Assembly (NCBI RefSeq): GCF_000004825.1
Contig: NW_008805065.1
Span: 1,178,001-1,242,000, forward strand
Origin: Heterostelium album PN500
Taxonomy: Eukaryota > Evosea > Eumycetozoa > Acytosteliales > Acytosteliaceae
Direction of reading: 5' to 3'
Length of the DNA stretch: 64,000 nt
The notes beneath the pieces were generated by a model. That model was not told where the DNA came from. It saw nothing but the letters and a program-made list of their open reading frames with translations, and made no database searches. The position numbers and the translations under genes are program-made. Below are positions 36,269 through 51,327 of this stretch, in pieces (the first letter of the stretch is position 1; each line of letters begins with the position of its first letter).

Positions 36269-36868
36269 ATGTCTTTGCCAACTTTATACTATTTTGATGC
36301 AAAAGGTCGTGCTGAGTGTGCTCGTTTACTCTTAGCATATGCAGGTGTTCAATACGTTGACCTTAGATTCCCATACCCAGTGATCCCTGACAATGTGGCA
36401 GAAAAAACCACATTTGGTCAAGTTCCACACTACTCTGATGGTGATATTGAATTGTCTCAATCATTGGCCATTGAATTGTATTTGTCTAGAAAGTATGGTT
36501 TGTTAGGATCAAATGCCGTTGATGAAGCCAAGATTATCAGTTATGCAATATCCACTGGAGATATCTCTCAAGCATTTATCGTGGCGCAAAAAGGTGGACC
36601 AGAAGCAATGGAGAAATACAAAAATGAAGTCGCTCCACGTTACTATCGAGTTTGGGAGAAAACTCTCAAGGAGAATGGTTGTAAGCATTTCTATGGTAAG
36701 AGTATCACCTATGCTGATATTGCCATCTTTAGTGTCATTGATTATGTACTTTCAAAGGATGCCAATAGATTTGAACAATTCCCATCATGTCTTGAATTCC
36801 ATCGTCATATTCTTGAAGTTCCTAATCTTAAAATTTATTTAGCAAGCAGAAAAGTAACTCCATTCTAA
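36269..36868 (+). CDS. Glutathione S-transferase, sigma/alpha-like (copy 2)
   Basis: Intronless, 199 aa, the same length as copy 1 and roughly four-fifths identical to it by eye, with no insertions or deletions. The catalytic YYFDAKGRAE and FGQVPHY motifs and the SITYADI cap are kept, so it should be active. Differences concentrate in the helical C-terminal half (for example AFIVAQKGGP for AFLMAQQGGP, LKIYLASRK for IKKYLASRK), which lines the electrophile pocket, so substrate preference may differ. The long third-codon-position similarity suggests a fairly recent duplication. It is convergent with VAC14, with 188 bp between them. Confidence 0.95.
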   Translation: MSLPTLYYFDAKGRAECARLLLAYAGVQYVDLRFPYPVIPDNVAEKTTFGQVPHYSDGDIELSQSLAIELYLSRKYGLLGSNAVDEAKIISYAISTGDISQAFIVAQKGGPEAMEKYKNEVAPRYYRVWEKTLKENGCKHFYGKSITYADIAIFSVIDYVLSKDANRFEQFPSCLEFHRHILEVPNLKIYLASRKVTPF

Positions 36869-37056
36869 AAACACTCAATAATAAATTAAATATTACAGAA
36901 TTTCTCAGATCATTATTTATTATTGTTTATAAGTGATCGATTATTCAACATTAATAAATAGAATATTCTCAAAAATAAATCGAAAAAAACAACATATCAA
37001 TGTGTTCGTATGCATGGTATGTTTATTTTTATATATTTTCTACTATATATATCTAT

Positions 37057-39719
37057 CTAATGGGGTAACGATGATGACAATCCACTTAGAGACTCGAGTG
37101 GCTGTGATACAGAGAGAGGCAAATGCTGTTCTGATTTGGTGGGTGGTGAGGTTTGTTCCGAGGCAATCTTTTTGTTTATATAGTTTTGCAATCCATATGG
37201 TAAATCCTTGGTGTGTGAACCAGCAGTCACTGGTTTGGCGTCTTGTGTCGACACTGCATTTCTTTGTGCATGCTTTCTAATATACAATTCATGTCCGCTG
37301 TGAACCTCTTTAAAGTGAACCAACAATGCATCAAAGTCGATATCCTTCAAATCAGGATTGTTATTAACATTGTTTCCATCTTGATTCTCACTATTGTATT
37401 GATATTTGATAACATATTAATAATCTGTTTATCACTTTTATAAAAAATGAATTATATTTATATTTACCTTTTCTCTACTAGTCTCAATACTCCAAGTGAA
37501 GATATACAAGTCAATCTACTCTTTAAAGTTTCAAATGCAGAACTCTGTGGAAGAATCATTAAGATTCCATATAGTAACTTAAAGAGTGAAGGATACTTTT
37601 CTGGTTCTAATAATTGTAATCTCAATGCTTTTGTAAAGATTAATACGTTAATAATAAATCATATTGTTAAACTCATTCAATTGGTAGTACTGTCAAACTT
37701 ACACATAAATCTAGGTGACTCTATTAATTGAATTAATCTATCCATTTCCATTAAAAAGTTTACTGTTATTTCAATCTCAGCACTAAATAAGTAAGTAGAT
37801 AGTTAGCTAATTGGATGTTTGTTTGATATGTGAAGATCATGATACATTACAATTTAGCTAATAAATCACAAGCATGAACATATACTTGTGATAACATACA
37901 GAGACTGAGAAGAGAAGCAGGACTGTGTGCCCATGATTTGTAGAGTGTCGAGTAGAGATCACGACTCTCTGGTGATGATAGAGTACGTAGGTTCTTTCTC
38001 ATGTCCATACACTCATCGGATGTCAACAATATTAAGTTGAGTGTTTGGATCATTACACTAGCGAAATCAGGATCGACTTCGTCTTTCAAGATGAGCGAGA
38101 GACGACGGAAGATCAGCTCTGCATTCAGGAACAAGCAAAACTGTCTGATGATGAAACTACCACGTGACTTTAATAGAATGGTATCGGAGCGGAACATCTG
38201 AATAAGACTCTGCATTAAACGATCGAACAACACTGTATTGTCAGATGAGATCTTTGCAATCACCTCTAGATCCAATGTAACAACCTCATCGGATGGATCC
38301 GACAAAGTAGTCAACAAAATCGGGAAAAGATCCGCAAGATATGGTGAGATATCAGTAGGCAGCTTCTTATGCAACATTAGAATCCATTTCAAAGACGACA
38401 ATCTAGATTGTACTGCATTACTTGATAGATGATGTGTAGTAATATGAAGAAACTCTCTGTTTTGTTTTGTGTAGTGGATAATGATGGGTATTAATAATCT
38501 TTTCATTAAAAGTGTATCTATTGTGTTTTAAAAACAACTTACTTGATAGGAATGGTTTGATTTGTTTGCATAACTAATTTATGTAAAAGTGTCATTGAAT
38601 TGGTTGCGATATTCTCAATGTCTGTGAGTTGATGTGAGAGATTCGGAAGGATACCAGAGAGTATGTGAGGTGTGTATGGCAGTAGTTTCTCACGTCCAAC
38701 TATGATAAACTCATTGATCCATGCCAATGCTCTCAATCTAGTGAATTCATCTGTAGATCCACAATGTGGTACAATAATCTTTACCATATTTTCATAGTCA
38801 ACGTCTTCAGCTGTTTGTAACTCCCTAAGAAACTCTGACAATGATTTATCTGCATCGACTCTATAATAAATTCACATGACATAACATATTAATTAATTAA
38901 TTAGGAAATAACAACAGACACACACACAATTATAATTGATGTAATTTACCTAATTTCCTTATTTTGATCTCTTAACATCTTGAATAAACCATCCAAAAAC
39001 TTTGGAAGATGCAATAGCATATCGATATTTGGTACACTATCCAAAACGATAATCCATCCAACAATGAACTGTCTACAGAATGGATTGATGACATAGATTC
39101 TTGCTTTGAGTAATGGAATGAATCTAGAGAGTGTTGTGCAATAGATTGTGTTAGTCGCAACGCAATGCAAATAATAGTTAACAAGTACTTACTTATCAAT
39201 GTCAAATGTTGTACTCTCTGTAACGATGTCTTTGAGTAGACGGTCGAATAGCTGTGCACCGTTCTTCACTTGTGGATCGGGATCGGCCGATAACTTACAG
39301 AGTGCATCGAATATCTCGTTGAAGAACAACAGTATCTTGTTTCTGATGACCTTTGCAATGTTAAAGAGTGATTCACACGCGTAGAAACGAACACGACTGT
39401 CGTGATCGATGAAGCATCTGAGTACCGGTGGAATGATCTCCTGAATGTAATCGTTTGCATCTTGACCGAGTCCGATTGCAACCGAAGCCAGACCGATGAG
39501 TCCACCCTTCTTATTGTGTCCTTGCGATGAATCTGTGAAATCCTGCGACAATATCTTTATGATCGATTTAATGGTGTTGTCTTGCGCGTTGCCATGCAAC
39601 TCTCTGACCAGCTGCTCGACTTCCTGTGCTCCATTCTTTCTTCTATCGTTATTCTTATCGGTGATATTCTTCAATATATTAATCGGGATAGGTGATAGAT
39701 CTTGTGATTTCGATGCCAT
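37057..39719 (-). CDS. vac14: VAC14, PIKfyve complex scaffold
   Basis: Exons 39719-39193, 39123-38950, 38860-38543, 38498-37851, 37782-37703, 37627-37468 and 37390-37057 give 746 aa (human 782). VAC14 scaffolds the PIKfyve/Fab1 kinase and the FIG4 phosphatase that set PtdIns(3,5)P2 on endolysosomes. HEAT repeats fill the N-terminal half ([52 protein letters not shown]). The FIG4-binding C-terminal region includes [39 protein letters not shown] and [14 protein letters not shown]. The final 60 residues are Ser/Pro-rich. The third intron is only about 44 nt (38499-38542); this acceptor is the one that keeps the family frame. Confidence 0.92.
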
Positions 39720-40312
39720 CTTTTCCTTTCCTTTTCTTCCTTTTTTCTTTCGTTTAATCTCAAACTAAACAAAAATAAATAAATAATTACAAAATATTAA
39801 ACAAAACAAAAAAAAAAAAACTAATAAACAAATAAATTAAAAATCTGTCTTTTTTTTTTTTTATGGTCAAATTAATCAAAAAATGATCAAAAAAAAAAAT
39901 CTTAGCCCATCAAAAATTAGTGCCTTCATTTTATTTCAACAACAAAATAAAAAATATGAACAATTTATTAATTGCTTTTTCAAAGGAATTTTATTTATTT
40001 TTTAATAGATTTATTTATTTTAATAAAAAAATGTAACTTTTTTGTAAGATATAAAAATAGAAGAAAAATAAATAAAGCAAAGAAAAATGACTGTTGATTG
40101 ATTGATTGTTTTGTTTTGATTCTGTTAATCAAATCAAAATAATAATTGTTTTTTTTGATGTTATGTTTGAGATAATATTGTTTTGTTTTTTGAATATATA
40201 AGGTTGGGTTTTTGTTTTTTTTTTTTTTTTTTTTTTAGGATTTTTTTTATTACATTAATTTTAATGGTATCATAAAGAGAGGTATAAACTAGAGACTTTG
40301 AGGGGAATTGGT
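39720..40312. other. Intergenic: VAC14 promoter, ARF1 3' flank
   Basis: 593 bp, extremely AT-rich, with T and A runs (a run of about 20 T near 40219-40238). No gene seen. Confidence 0.55.
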
Positions 40313-43965
<3,653 letters not shown>

Positions 43966-46900
43966 ATGAAGAAGAATTTTAAACATCAGTCAAAGTACTC
44001 GAAAAAGTTGAGTAAGAAGTACTCGACACATAGACTCTACTATAGTGACAATATCGATACGTTCAAAGCATTGGACCCAAAGAAAAAGAACGAAGAGAAA
44101 CACAACAAGCTATTGGATCTTTCGAATCGATATCATGAGGCACATCAGAGAAAGGAACAAGACGAGCAGGAAAGAGAGAGACAAGAGATTATCGATCAAC
44201 TCAGAGAGCACACCAACGATCAAGTAGAGGACAGAGAGAACTTCACTGATATCTTTGAACTTGGTGCTTCTTCATATGACAAACTTTTAAATTCATTCGG
44301 TGGTGCTGATTCTATTAAAAAGAGAACACAAGATACTCTTTTAAGTAATAATGCATCAAAGAAAAAGCAGAAATTGGAACAAAGAAATCAGCAGCAAAAG
44401 AAAGAAGAAGTTAATGAAGAAGAGGAAGAGGAAGATGAAGAAGAAGTTAATAATGACGAAATAGATATTGAATTCGATCCAGAGGAGGAAGAAGAGGTAG
44501 AAGTGGACGGAGATGAACAAGATGATGATGATGATGTTGATCAAGAGGAGTTAGAAGAAGAGGAGCAAGAAGAAGTAGAAGAAGGAGAAGAGGAAGAAGA
44601 GGAAGAATCAGAGTTTGCAGATGTTTATGGTGATAATAAAAAGGAAGCAGAGGAAGAGGAAGAAGAGATTGTCGATGAAAAGGAAGTAAAAGAGATATTG
44701 AAAGACAATAAGAAACAATCGAATGATATTTGTTTCAATCATTTCAATAGAGAGATAGAGACAGAGAATCAGTTGGAAGATCTACAAACAGAGTCACATT
44801 CATTCAGCTCACAATCAGTAGATGTCGAATCATTTGGAATCATAACATCATCGGGATGTCCAGCGCCACTAAACAATCAACCAGTTGCCAAATCTGTAAT
44901 GGAAGCTAAACAATCATTTATTCCATCAAAAAAGAATAATTTCTCTGAATATAATGTAATTACATCATTATTATCACATTCAAATACAATAATACAATAC
45001 AATACAATATTAACACTATTATTTTAAAATTTATAGATTAAGAGTAGATTATTAAAACCATGGTCAACTACAAAGAAGAATAAGGAAAATGGTATATATA
45101 TATTATAATATTGCTTAGATATCGATACATATATAACAGTTTAGTTAACAGTATCTGTAATTTTATTATTATTATTATAGATTTATATTTTACACCTATT
45201 CAACAAAGTTTATTCCCTATTATGAATGAATATAGAGATTTATTGTTTTCAGAAGAGAATCATAAGAATCACAAGAGTATCTATCAACTTTATACATTAC
45301 ATGCAGTCAATCATGTTCTAAAGACAAGAGATCAACTCCTGAAGGATAATGTCATTACAAAAGAATTTGAAAAGAAAAATGAAATTGTGTAAGTGTGTGA
45401 AAACAAAACAAAACAAAAAAACAAACAATTTAAAATGATGATAGTTTTTTAAGAAACAAAACTGTTAAATAATAGCTAATAACTAAACATATAAATTTCA
45501 ATTAATAGACCTGATTTAAGACATCAAGGTTTCACAAAACCAAAGGTATTGATTGTTGTGCCTTTTAGAAACACCGCTCTCGATATCATCAAGTTGATGC
45601 TGAAATTGGTACCACACGAACCAAAGACTCAGACCGAAAAGAAAACGAAATTGGTCAATGAATACTCTGCACCAGAGGGAAAGACTTTAAATCCAGAGAA
45701 ACCAGGTAAATAATATTTATATTTAATATATATTACAAATTTAGTAGTAGTTTACTAAAAAACAAACCTTTTCAAATTAATTATAATAGAGGATTTCCAA
45801 CATATTTTCAGAGATAACATCGATGATTGTTTTAGAATTGGAATCGGTTTCAATAGAAATGGAATTAAATTATTTACACCATTCTTCTTTTCCGATATAA
45901 TTATTGCTTCGCCACTCGGACTAAGATTGGTTGTCGGAACTAAAGGGTATGTATTCAATTGATAATAATAATAATAGTTTGTTTGATCTGTTGTCAAAGA
46001 AATTTTATTAAAATGAATGTTTTTTATTTATTAAAAAAAAAGTGATGCACAAAGAGATTATGATTTCTTATCATCTATTGAAGTACTTATTATCGATCAA
46101 GTCGATACTATTCTTCAACAGAATTGGGATCATATCAATATCATTTTCGAAAATCTTAATCTCATTCCAAGAGCACAACACAACACTGACTTTTCAAGAG
46201 TTAGAATGTCCTATCTCGAGGGTTGGAGCAAACACCTAAGACAAACATTGATTTTCGGTTCATTACTTACACCTGAAATTAATTCTATTTACAATAGACA
46301 ATGTTATAGTATGTATAGGTTTGAAATCTATTAAAATTCTTTATTTAATTATTTATCTAATAACAAATTAAAAAAAAAACTAAAACTAAACTTTTTTTTT
46401 TTTTTTCTTAATTTTTTTTTTATATCTATAGATATAAACGGAAAGATTAGAGTAAAGAGAATAAAAGATGGTGAGATTTCCAATATTATCAATCCTTCTC
46501 TCGTCCAGACTTTCCATAAAGTCTATATCTCAGCGGATGAGCACAAGGATGACGATTCAACCGCTCGATTCCAGTTCTTTATTGACACTGTACTGCCAAA
46601 GTTGACTCACCACTCGACGGAATCTCGACAAATTTTGATCTACATACCAAGCTACTTTGAGTTTACCAGAATTCGTAATTATTTCAACAAGGAAGCCAAG
46701 TCGTTTGTCAAGTGTGACGAGTACGCACAGCCAGGTGCCATTACCAGAGCGCGTCACTACTTCCGTAGAGGTGAACGTACCTACATGTTGTTCACCGAGA
46801 GATTCCACTTTTTCAATCGATACAAAATCCAGGGTATCAAGCATGTCGTATTTTTCGGTCTACCACAAATCGCTGCCTACTACTCGGAGGTACTAAACAT

Positions 46901-47033
46901 GATCACACAGCAAGACGGAACCGTCATGGCACTCTACACCAACCGTGACCGTCTGGCACTCGAAAGAATAGTTGGTACAATCAGATCAACTAAAATGTTA
47001 GAGTCTGAGAAATCAACACACTTATTCTGTTAA
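43966..47033 (+). CDS. utp25: UTP25 (DIEXF), small-subunit processome factor
   Basis: Exons 43966-44955, 45037-45091, 45181-45388, 45509-45705, 45790-45946, 46043-46308 and 46432-47033 give 824 aa. UTP25 is a nucleolar protein with a degenerate DEAD-box-helicase fold, needed for early 18S rRNA processing. The N-terminus is basic. A Glu-rich tract spans about 140-250. The conserved UTP25 core runs from about 340 to the end: TPIQQSLFPIMNEYRDLLF, PKVLIVVPFRNTALDIIKLML, DIIIASPLGLRLVVG, SSIEVLIIDQVDTILQQNW, GEISNIINPSLVQTFHKV and ILIYIPSYFEFTRIRNYF. As in the family, the Walker A lysine motif is absent and the DEAD position reads DQVD. Confidence 0.94.
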
Positions 47034-47605
47034 AAGATAAAAATTATTATCATTTTTTTTTTTAACTTTACTTTATATATCACATCAATAAAATTTATAA
47101 ACAATTCAATTCTAGAATTAAAGTTAAATTAACAAACAACTAAATCAATGAAATTATAAATAAAATAATAGATAATCATTGATTACATTTCAATTCTCAA
47201 TTAAACTTATGTTGTATATTGTATTGTTAAATCAAAAGATAGTCATCATAATATAGTTTATAAATTTTATGATCATTTAAAAAAATAGAAGAATCAAAAT
47301 ATTATTGAATTTTAAGCAAATAAAGATCTTCTTTTTGAATTTCAAAAGTTTAAACAAAGTTCTGAATATTTAAAAGATTAGGTTAGTTGATATTCTTTAA
47401 AGTATTTAATTAAATAACATATAAAATTTCAATATTAATATTTTCTTGGTGTTTGTTTGAAAAAAAAAAAAAAAAAAAAAAACAGTTCATTAGTTTCATT
47501 TGAAATTTTTCAAATCAAATATATATATAATTTCATTATTATTATATTATTTTATTTGTCTGACAAACAACCAACATCGACAAGTCAACGGAATACCGCC
47601 GAAAA
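47034..47605. other. Intergenic spacer UTP25 / 858-aa orphan
   Basis: 572 bp, AT-rich, with a poly-A run at about 47460-47482. The last 50 bp before 47606 are less AT-rich and open in frame with the next gene back to a TGA, but contain no ATG. They are probably 5' UTR. Confidence 0.5.
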
Positions 47606-50294
47606 ATGTATAGCCAACCTGAGGACAACCCTGCCTTGATATGTGGCCACGAGATATGCAGCCGAAATCTTTATAATCACCGAGCGTTCGCCGTCAGATC
47701 CATGAGAATCGCCCACGAGATCAATGATTTTCATCCATGTTCAGAGCGATGCCCTCTGAAGCATGCGAAAAAAGAAAAGCATTTTCCATTCGCCACGTTC
47801 GGCAACGACGATTCCATTCCACCCGAATTGCCAGAACTCGACCAGCCCGACATTCAAGAGCACTTTGAGAAGCGTCGCAAACTTCAGATGGAACTACGAC
47901 CACCAAATCCTGAAAATATTGACAATCATAATATTTTCAATGCACCTCTGGTCAATCTCGAGCAATACATCGATTTTCATGACATCGAACGTGAAAATAA
48001 TAACTATGACAATCATAATATCAATAATTTCAATATTGGTAGTAAACCATTATTACAACAACAACAACATCATCAACATCATCAACAACAATATAAATAC
48101 AACACACATAGACAACATGAGCAACAACAAATAACTCCATTGGTAGACAAAGATGACAAGATTGTTCTATTTCTTTCAGAGTTGGCCAAATTATCAAGAC
48201 ATAGTCATGAAATTTCTTTCAATGACATTGTTGAATCGCTCAATATGATCAAACATCAATTTTTTCAGAGGTCCATTCCGGTTGTCTTGAATGAAATTAA
48301 ACTTAAATTTGGTGTCAATGACCAAGATTGGCATAATTTGTTAGATAAAACAAATTATTTGGTCGATAGCGGTGGTAGTAGTGATAGCAGCGATGTCAGT
48401 GATAGTGATTCTGCAGAATCCTATGAAACTGACTCTGAGCTCGACGATTACCACGATCATGACGATGATCACGACAGCACCGGTGAGGTCGTTCCAGTTT
48501 TGAAATCGAGAAGAAGTGTACTCGAGTTGAAGCACCAACAACAACAACAACGATTACAACAACAAGAAGAACAAGAACAACTCAGACGACAACAAAGACA
48601 ACAACAAATATCAAAGAGAAATCAAAAACAACAACAACCAGTTAAACAACAAAAAAAACAAGAAGATACCAATTCACATGCTTCATCAAAAGAATCATCA
48701 GCGAAATTCAATGCACTTTCTCCAAGCAAAGCTGAGGATACTCCTACCAAATCTTCAAAGACACACGATGAACCATCTACTCCTGAACCACGTAGCCACC
48801 CAGGACGTCCTAGCACTAACCCAGTCGAAGCCGAGACTATCTCTCTCACAAAGAGCAATATTAAATTATCGAAATCACCATGTTCCATTCATGTGATTAT
48901 GAACACCACATTCCAAATGCTCAGAAACACCGCCATTATGTTTGAACCAAAGGAGTTCAGACGATACGATGAGCTTCTCTATGATTACAATTACACCAAG
49001 CGCGAGTTGGTCAATGTTAATCGTGAGCATCTCAGAGTGTCAGAGAAGAACGCAGAGCTGAAAAAGAGTATTTCAGAGGCCGCCGAGAAGATAGAGCAAC
49101 TCAAGATCAACAAGAGACTGGCCAAGTCATACGAAAAAGACTCAGAGATACTGGCAGCGATGCAGTCGGATCTCGAACAACACTACTCTGACAAGTCAGT
49201 TGCCGAGCTGGCAAAGCAATTGACCAAGCTCAAGAAGCAGCATCAAGAGATCGAGCACGAACTCGAGTCTCAGAGAAAGAAATTGCCAGTGACACACCCG
49301 AATCGAACCAAAAACACTCAAGGTACCACATTGTTTTTGGAGGCAATCGATAACTTTGGCATCCATGTTCCAGTGCACCGAGAAGGTGAGCCTCTCTTGG
49401 ACATTATCGATCGAATGGCATTCAACTTTAGCGATGTAATCAACGTTATAAGCAACCATGAGTATCTACTCTACAAATTCCTCCAACTGAAGCATGGAAA
49501 GCGACCTGTCTCAAGCGCCTCAAAGTCAAAGACCGATCTCGAAACTGAAATTTCAAACGACACCGATAAGAAAGTGAAAAAGTTGAAATTATCAAAGAAA
49601 ACAAGATCTGATGTTTATAGACAAATAGATATTGAAGGTTCTTCTGAATTAACAAAAGTAAGTTGTTTATTTATTTATTATAGAAAATATTTAATATTAA
49701 TATTAATGATTATAATTTTGTTTTTTTTTTTTTCTTTTTCTTAAACAATACAACTATAACAAAAAATAGCTTACTATTCTTTGGGGTCAATATAGAAGTT
49801 TAATAAGAGTTGTTCAGTCTGATGATTTCAAGATTAGAGATTCACAATATATTAGACAATCTTATTTCTTTGGAAACAATTATATCATACTCTTTGGAAA
49901 GCATGTCAATCTATCGTATATTGATATTTTGGTCAATCAATTGGGTCCTTTCATTGAGCGTCACAACCAGATAGACAAGTTGGTCAGTCTCGATTGTCGA
50001 ATGGATGTCATGAGAAAGCAAAGTTTCAATTCACACAAAAAGTATTCAGAGAAATGTCTTGAGAAATCAGCTGAGAGCAGCAATAACAACAACAGCAGCA
50101 ACAGCAACAACGCAACTGATATTGCCGCTCAAAACAAAAAGAGAAAATCAGCAGAGGGCAAATCAACCATCAATATCATCGAAGAAGTTCGTAAATTCTA
50201 CATCACTCAATTCGATGAAAACTCTCCGAATACCATCTATCCTGTGTATCTGAGCGATAACAACTCTAAATATTTCACCAGACACTACTATTAA
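47606..50294 (+). CDS. 858-aa orphan: Cys/His N-terminus, coiled coil
   Basis: Exons 47606-49657 and 49770-50294 give 858 aa. I do not recognise the family. Residues 13-53 hold a cysteine/histidine cluster (C13, H15, C18, H25, H37, H43, C45, C49, H53) that could bind zinc. Asn/Gln/His-rich and acidic Ser/Asp tracts fill about 120-300. A Gln-rich then Ser/Pro/Thr region follows (310-425). A predicted coiled coil spans about 455-570, ending before THPNRTKNTQGTTLF. A conserved-looking C-terminal part crosses the intron (TKLTILWGQYRSLIRVVQ and YFFGNNYIILFGKHVNLSYI). Coding bias resembles that of neighbouring housekeeping genes, so it looks like a real host gene, perhaps nuclear, but no function is proposed. 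Confidence 0.75.
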
Positions 50295-51327
50295 ATCAAA
50301 TTATTCCATCAAATAATTAATATAATATATATGTATAAAACAATTCATTTCATTTCCAAATTAAAATAAAATATGATTATTAAATAATAATATTCAAATA
50401 AAAAAGAAATTTATATTTTTGTGGATATCCAATTAAATGTATAATTTATTTTAAATATTATTTATATATTTACAGATTCTAACCATTTTATAATTAGTGG
50501 ATTTAAAGATTAGCAGCCATAATCAGGGTTACATCAGGTTGAATGATATAGGAATTTTAACATCTTTAAATTACTGTTTCTATTACAGAGTCAATGATTG
50601 TTTTGGTTCGAATAAAGTTGAAATAGGTGTAGTAAAAGTATTGAGATATACGATGGGATGTAAAAAACTCTACAATATAATTACGTAATTATACAGAATT
50701 TACATCATCGATTCTCCACCAAGTATTTCACTATATCCAGTTGATCAAAAGATACTCGCAATCCTAGATTCACTGGATCTGGCCAACGATCATACTTGTA
50801 ATAGTCAAGCAGTAGAGTTAGTAATTGTAAATGATTCACCAATGAAATCACCTCATTAGTTGGAACTTTATAAAAGAATGTATTCAATTGATCAAAGTAT
50901 CCATAGGATATCAATGAATTGATTCTCTGACTTTTCGATTCCGAACTGTAACTACCTTTTCAATTTTGATCATTCCATCGAATATAGATAGAATTTTACT
51001 TTTTAAAAAATACTTTATTACTAAATATTGATAGTATTAGATATTTATTCATCCCCTCTTTATTTAATACTATTAATTAGGAATCAAAATTTAGATTTTT
51101 TTGTTATATTTTAGATGGCTGATAAATTATTTTTTAAAAAAAATTAGAGTGGATTTGGTACCTGCAAAAACAAAAATTTCCATACAAAGTTCTTTGCTCC
51201 CAATGTTTTATTTTTATTTTGCAATTTTTTGACCAAAGCAATTGCCTCTAAAGTCAAAATATATTTTTTTAAATAATTTTTAATTCAAACACAAATCTTA
51301 GTATAAGATCTAATAAGATAAAAAACT
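50295..51327. other. Intergenic spacer with ankyrin-like relic
   Basis: About 1 kb between two plus-strand genes. It includes a minus-strand ankyrin-type coding remnant (50705-50956). The remainder is AT-rich, with the PRMT2 promoter presumably within the last 300 bp. Open frames on the + strand at 50497-50688 have no support. Confidence 0.5.
50705..50956 (-). pseudogene. Fragment of a dictyostelid ankyrin-repeat family gene
   Basis: A minus-strand open stretch of about 80 codons ends in a repeat-like unit SFDQLDIVKYLVENR directly before a stop. That unit matches the ankyrin-type repeats of the large dictyostelid family of ankyrin/F-box proteins. The upstream part (SLISYGYFDQLNTFFYKV, VNHLQLLTLLLDYY) is also in keeping with that family. 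There is no plausible start codon: an in-frame TGA lies just upstream, no other exon is evident, and real members run to several hundred residues. It is therefore read as a truncated relic of a host gene. A missed internal exon is less likely. Confidence 0.5.

Noticed and set aside
47457-47639. 60-codon frame overlapping the start of the 858-aa gene
   Set aside because: Begins in poly-A, and the end only shares the less AT-rich leader; out of frame with the real gene.
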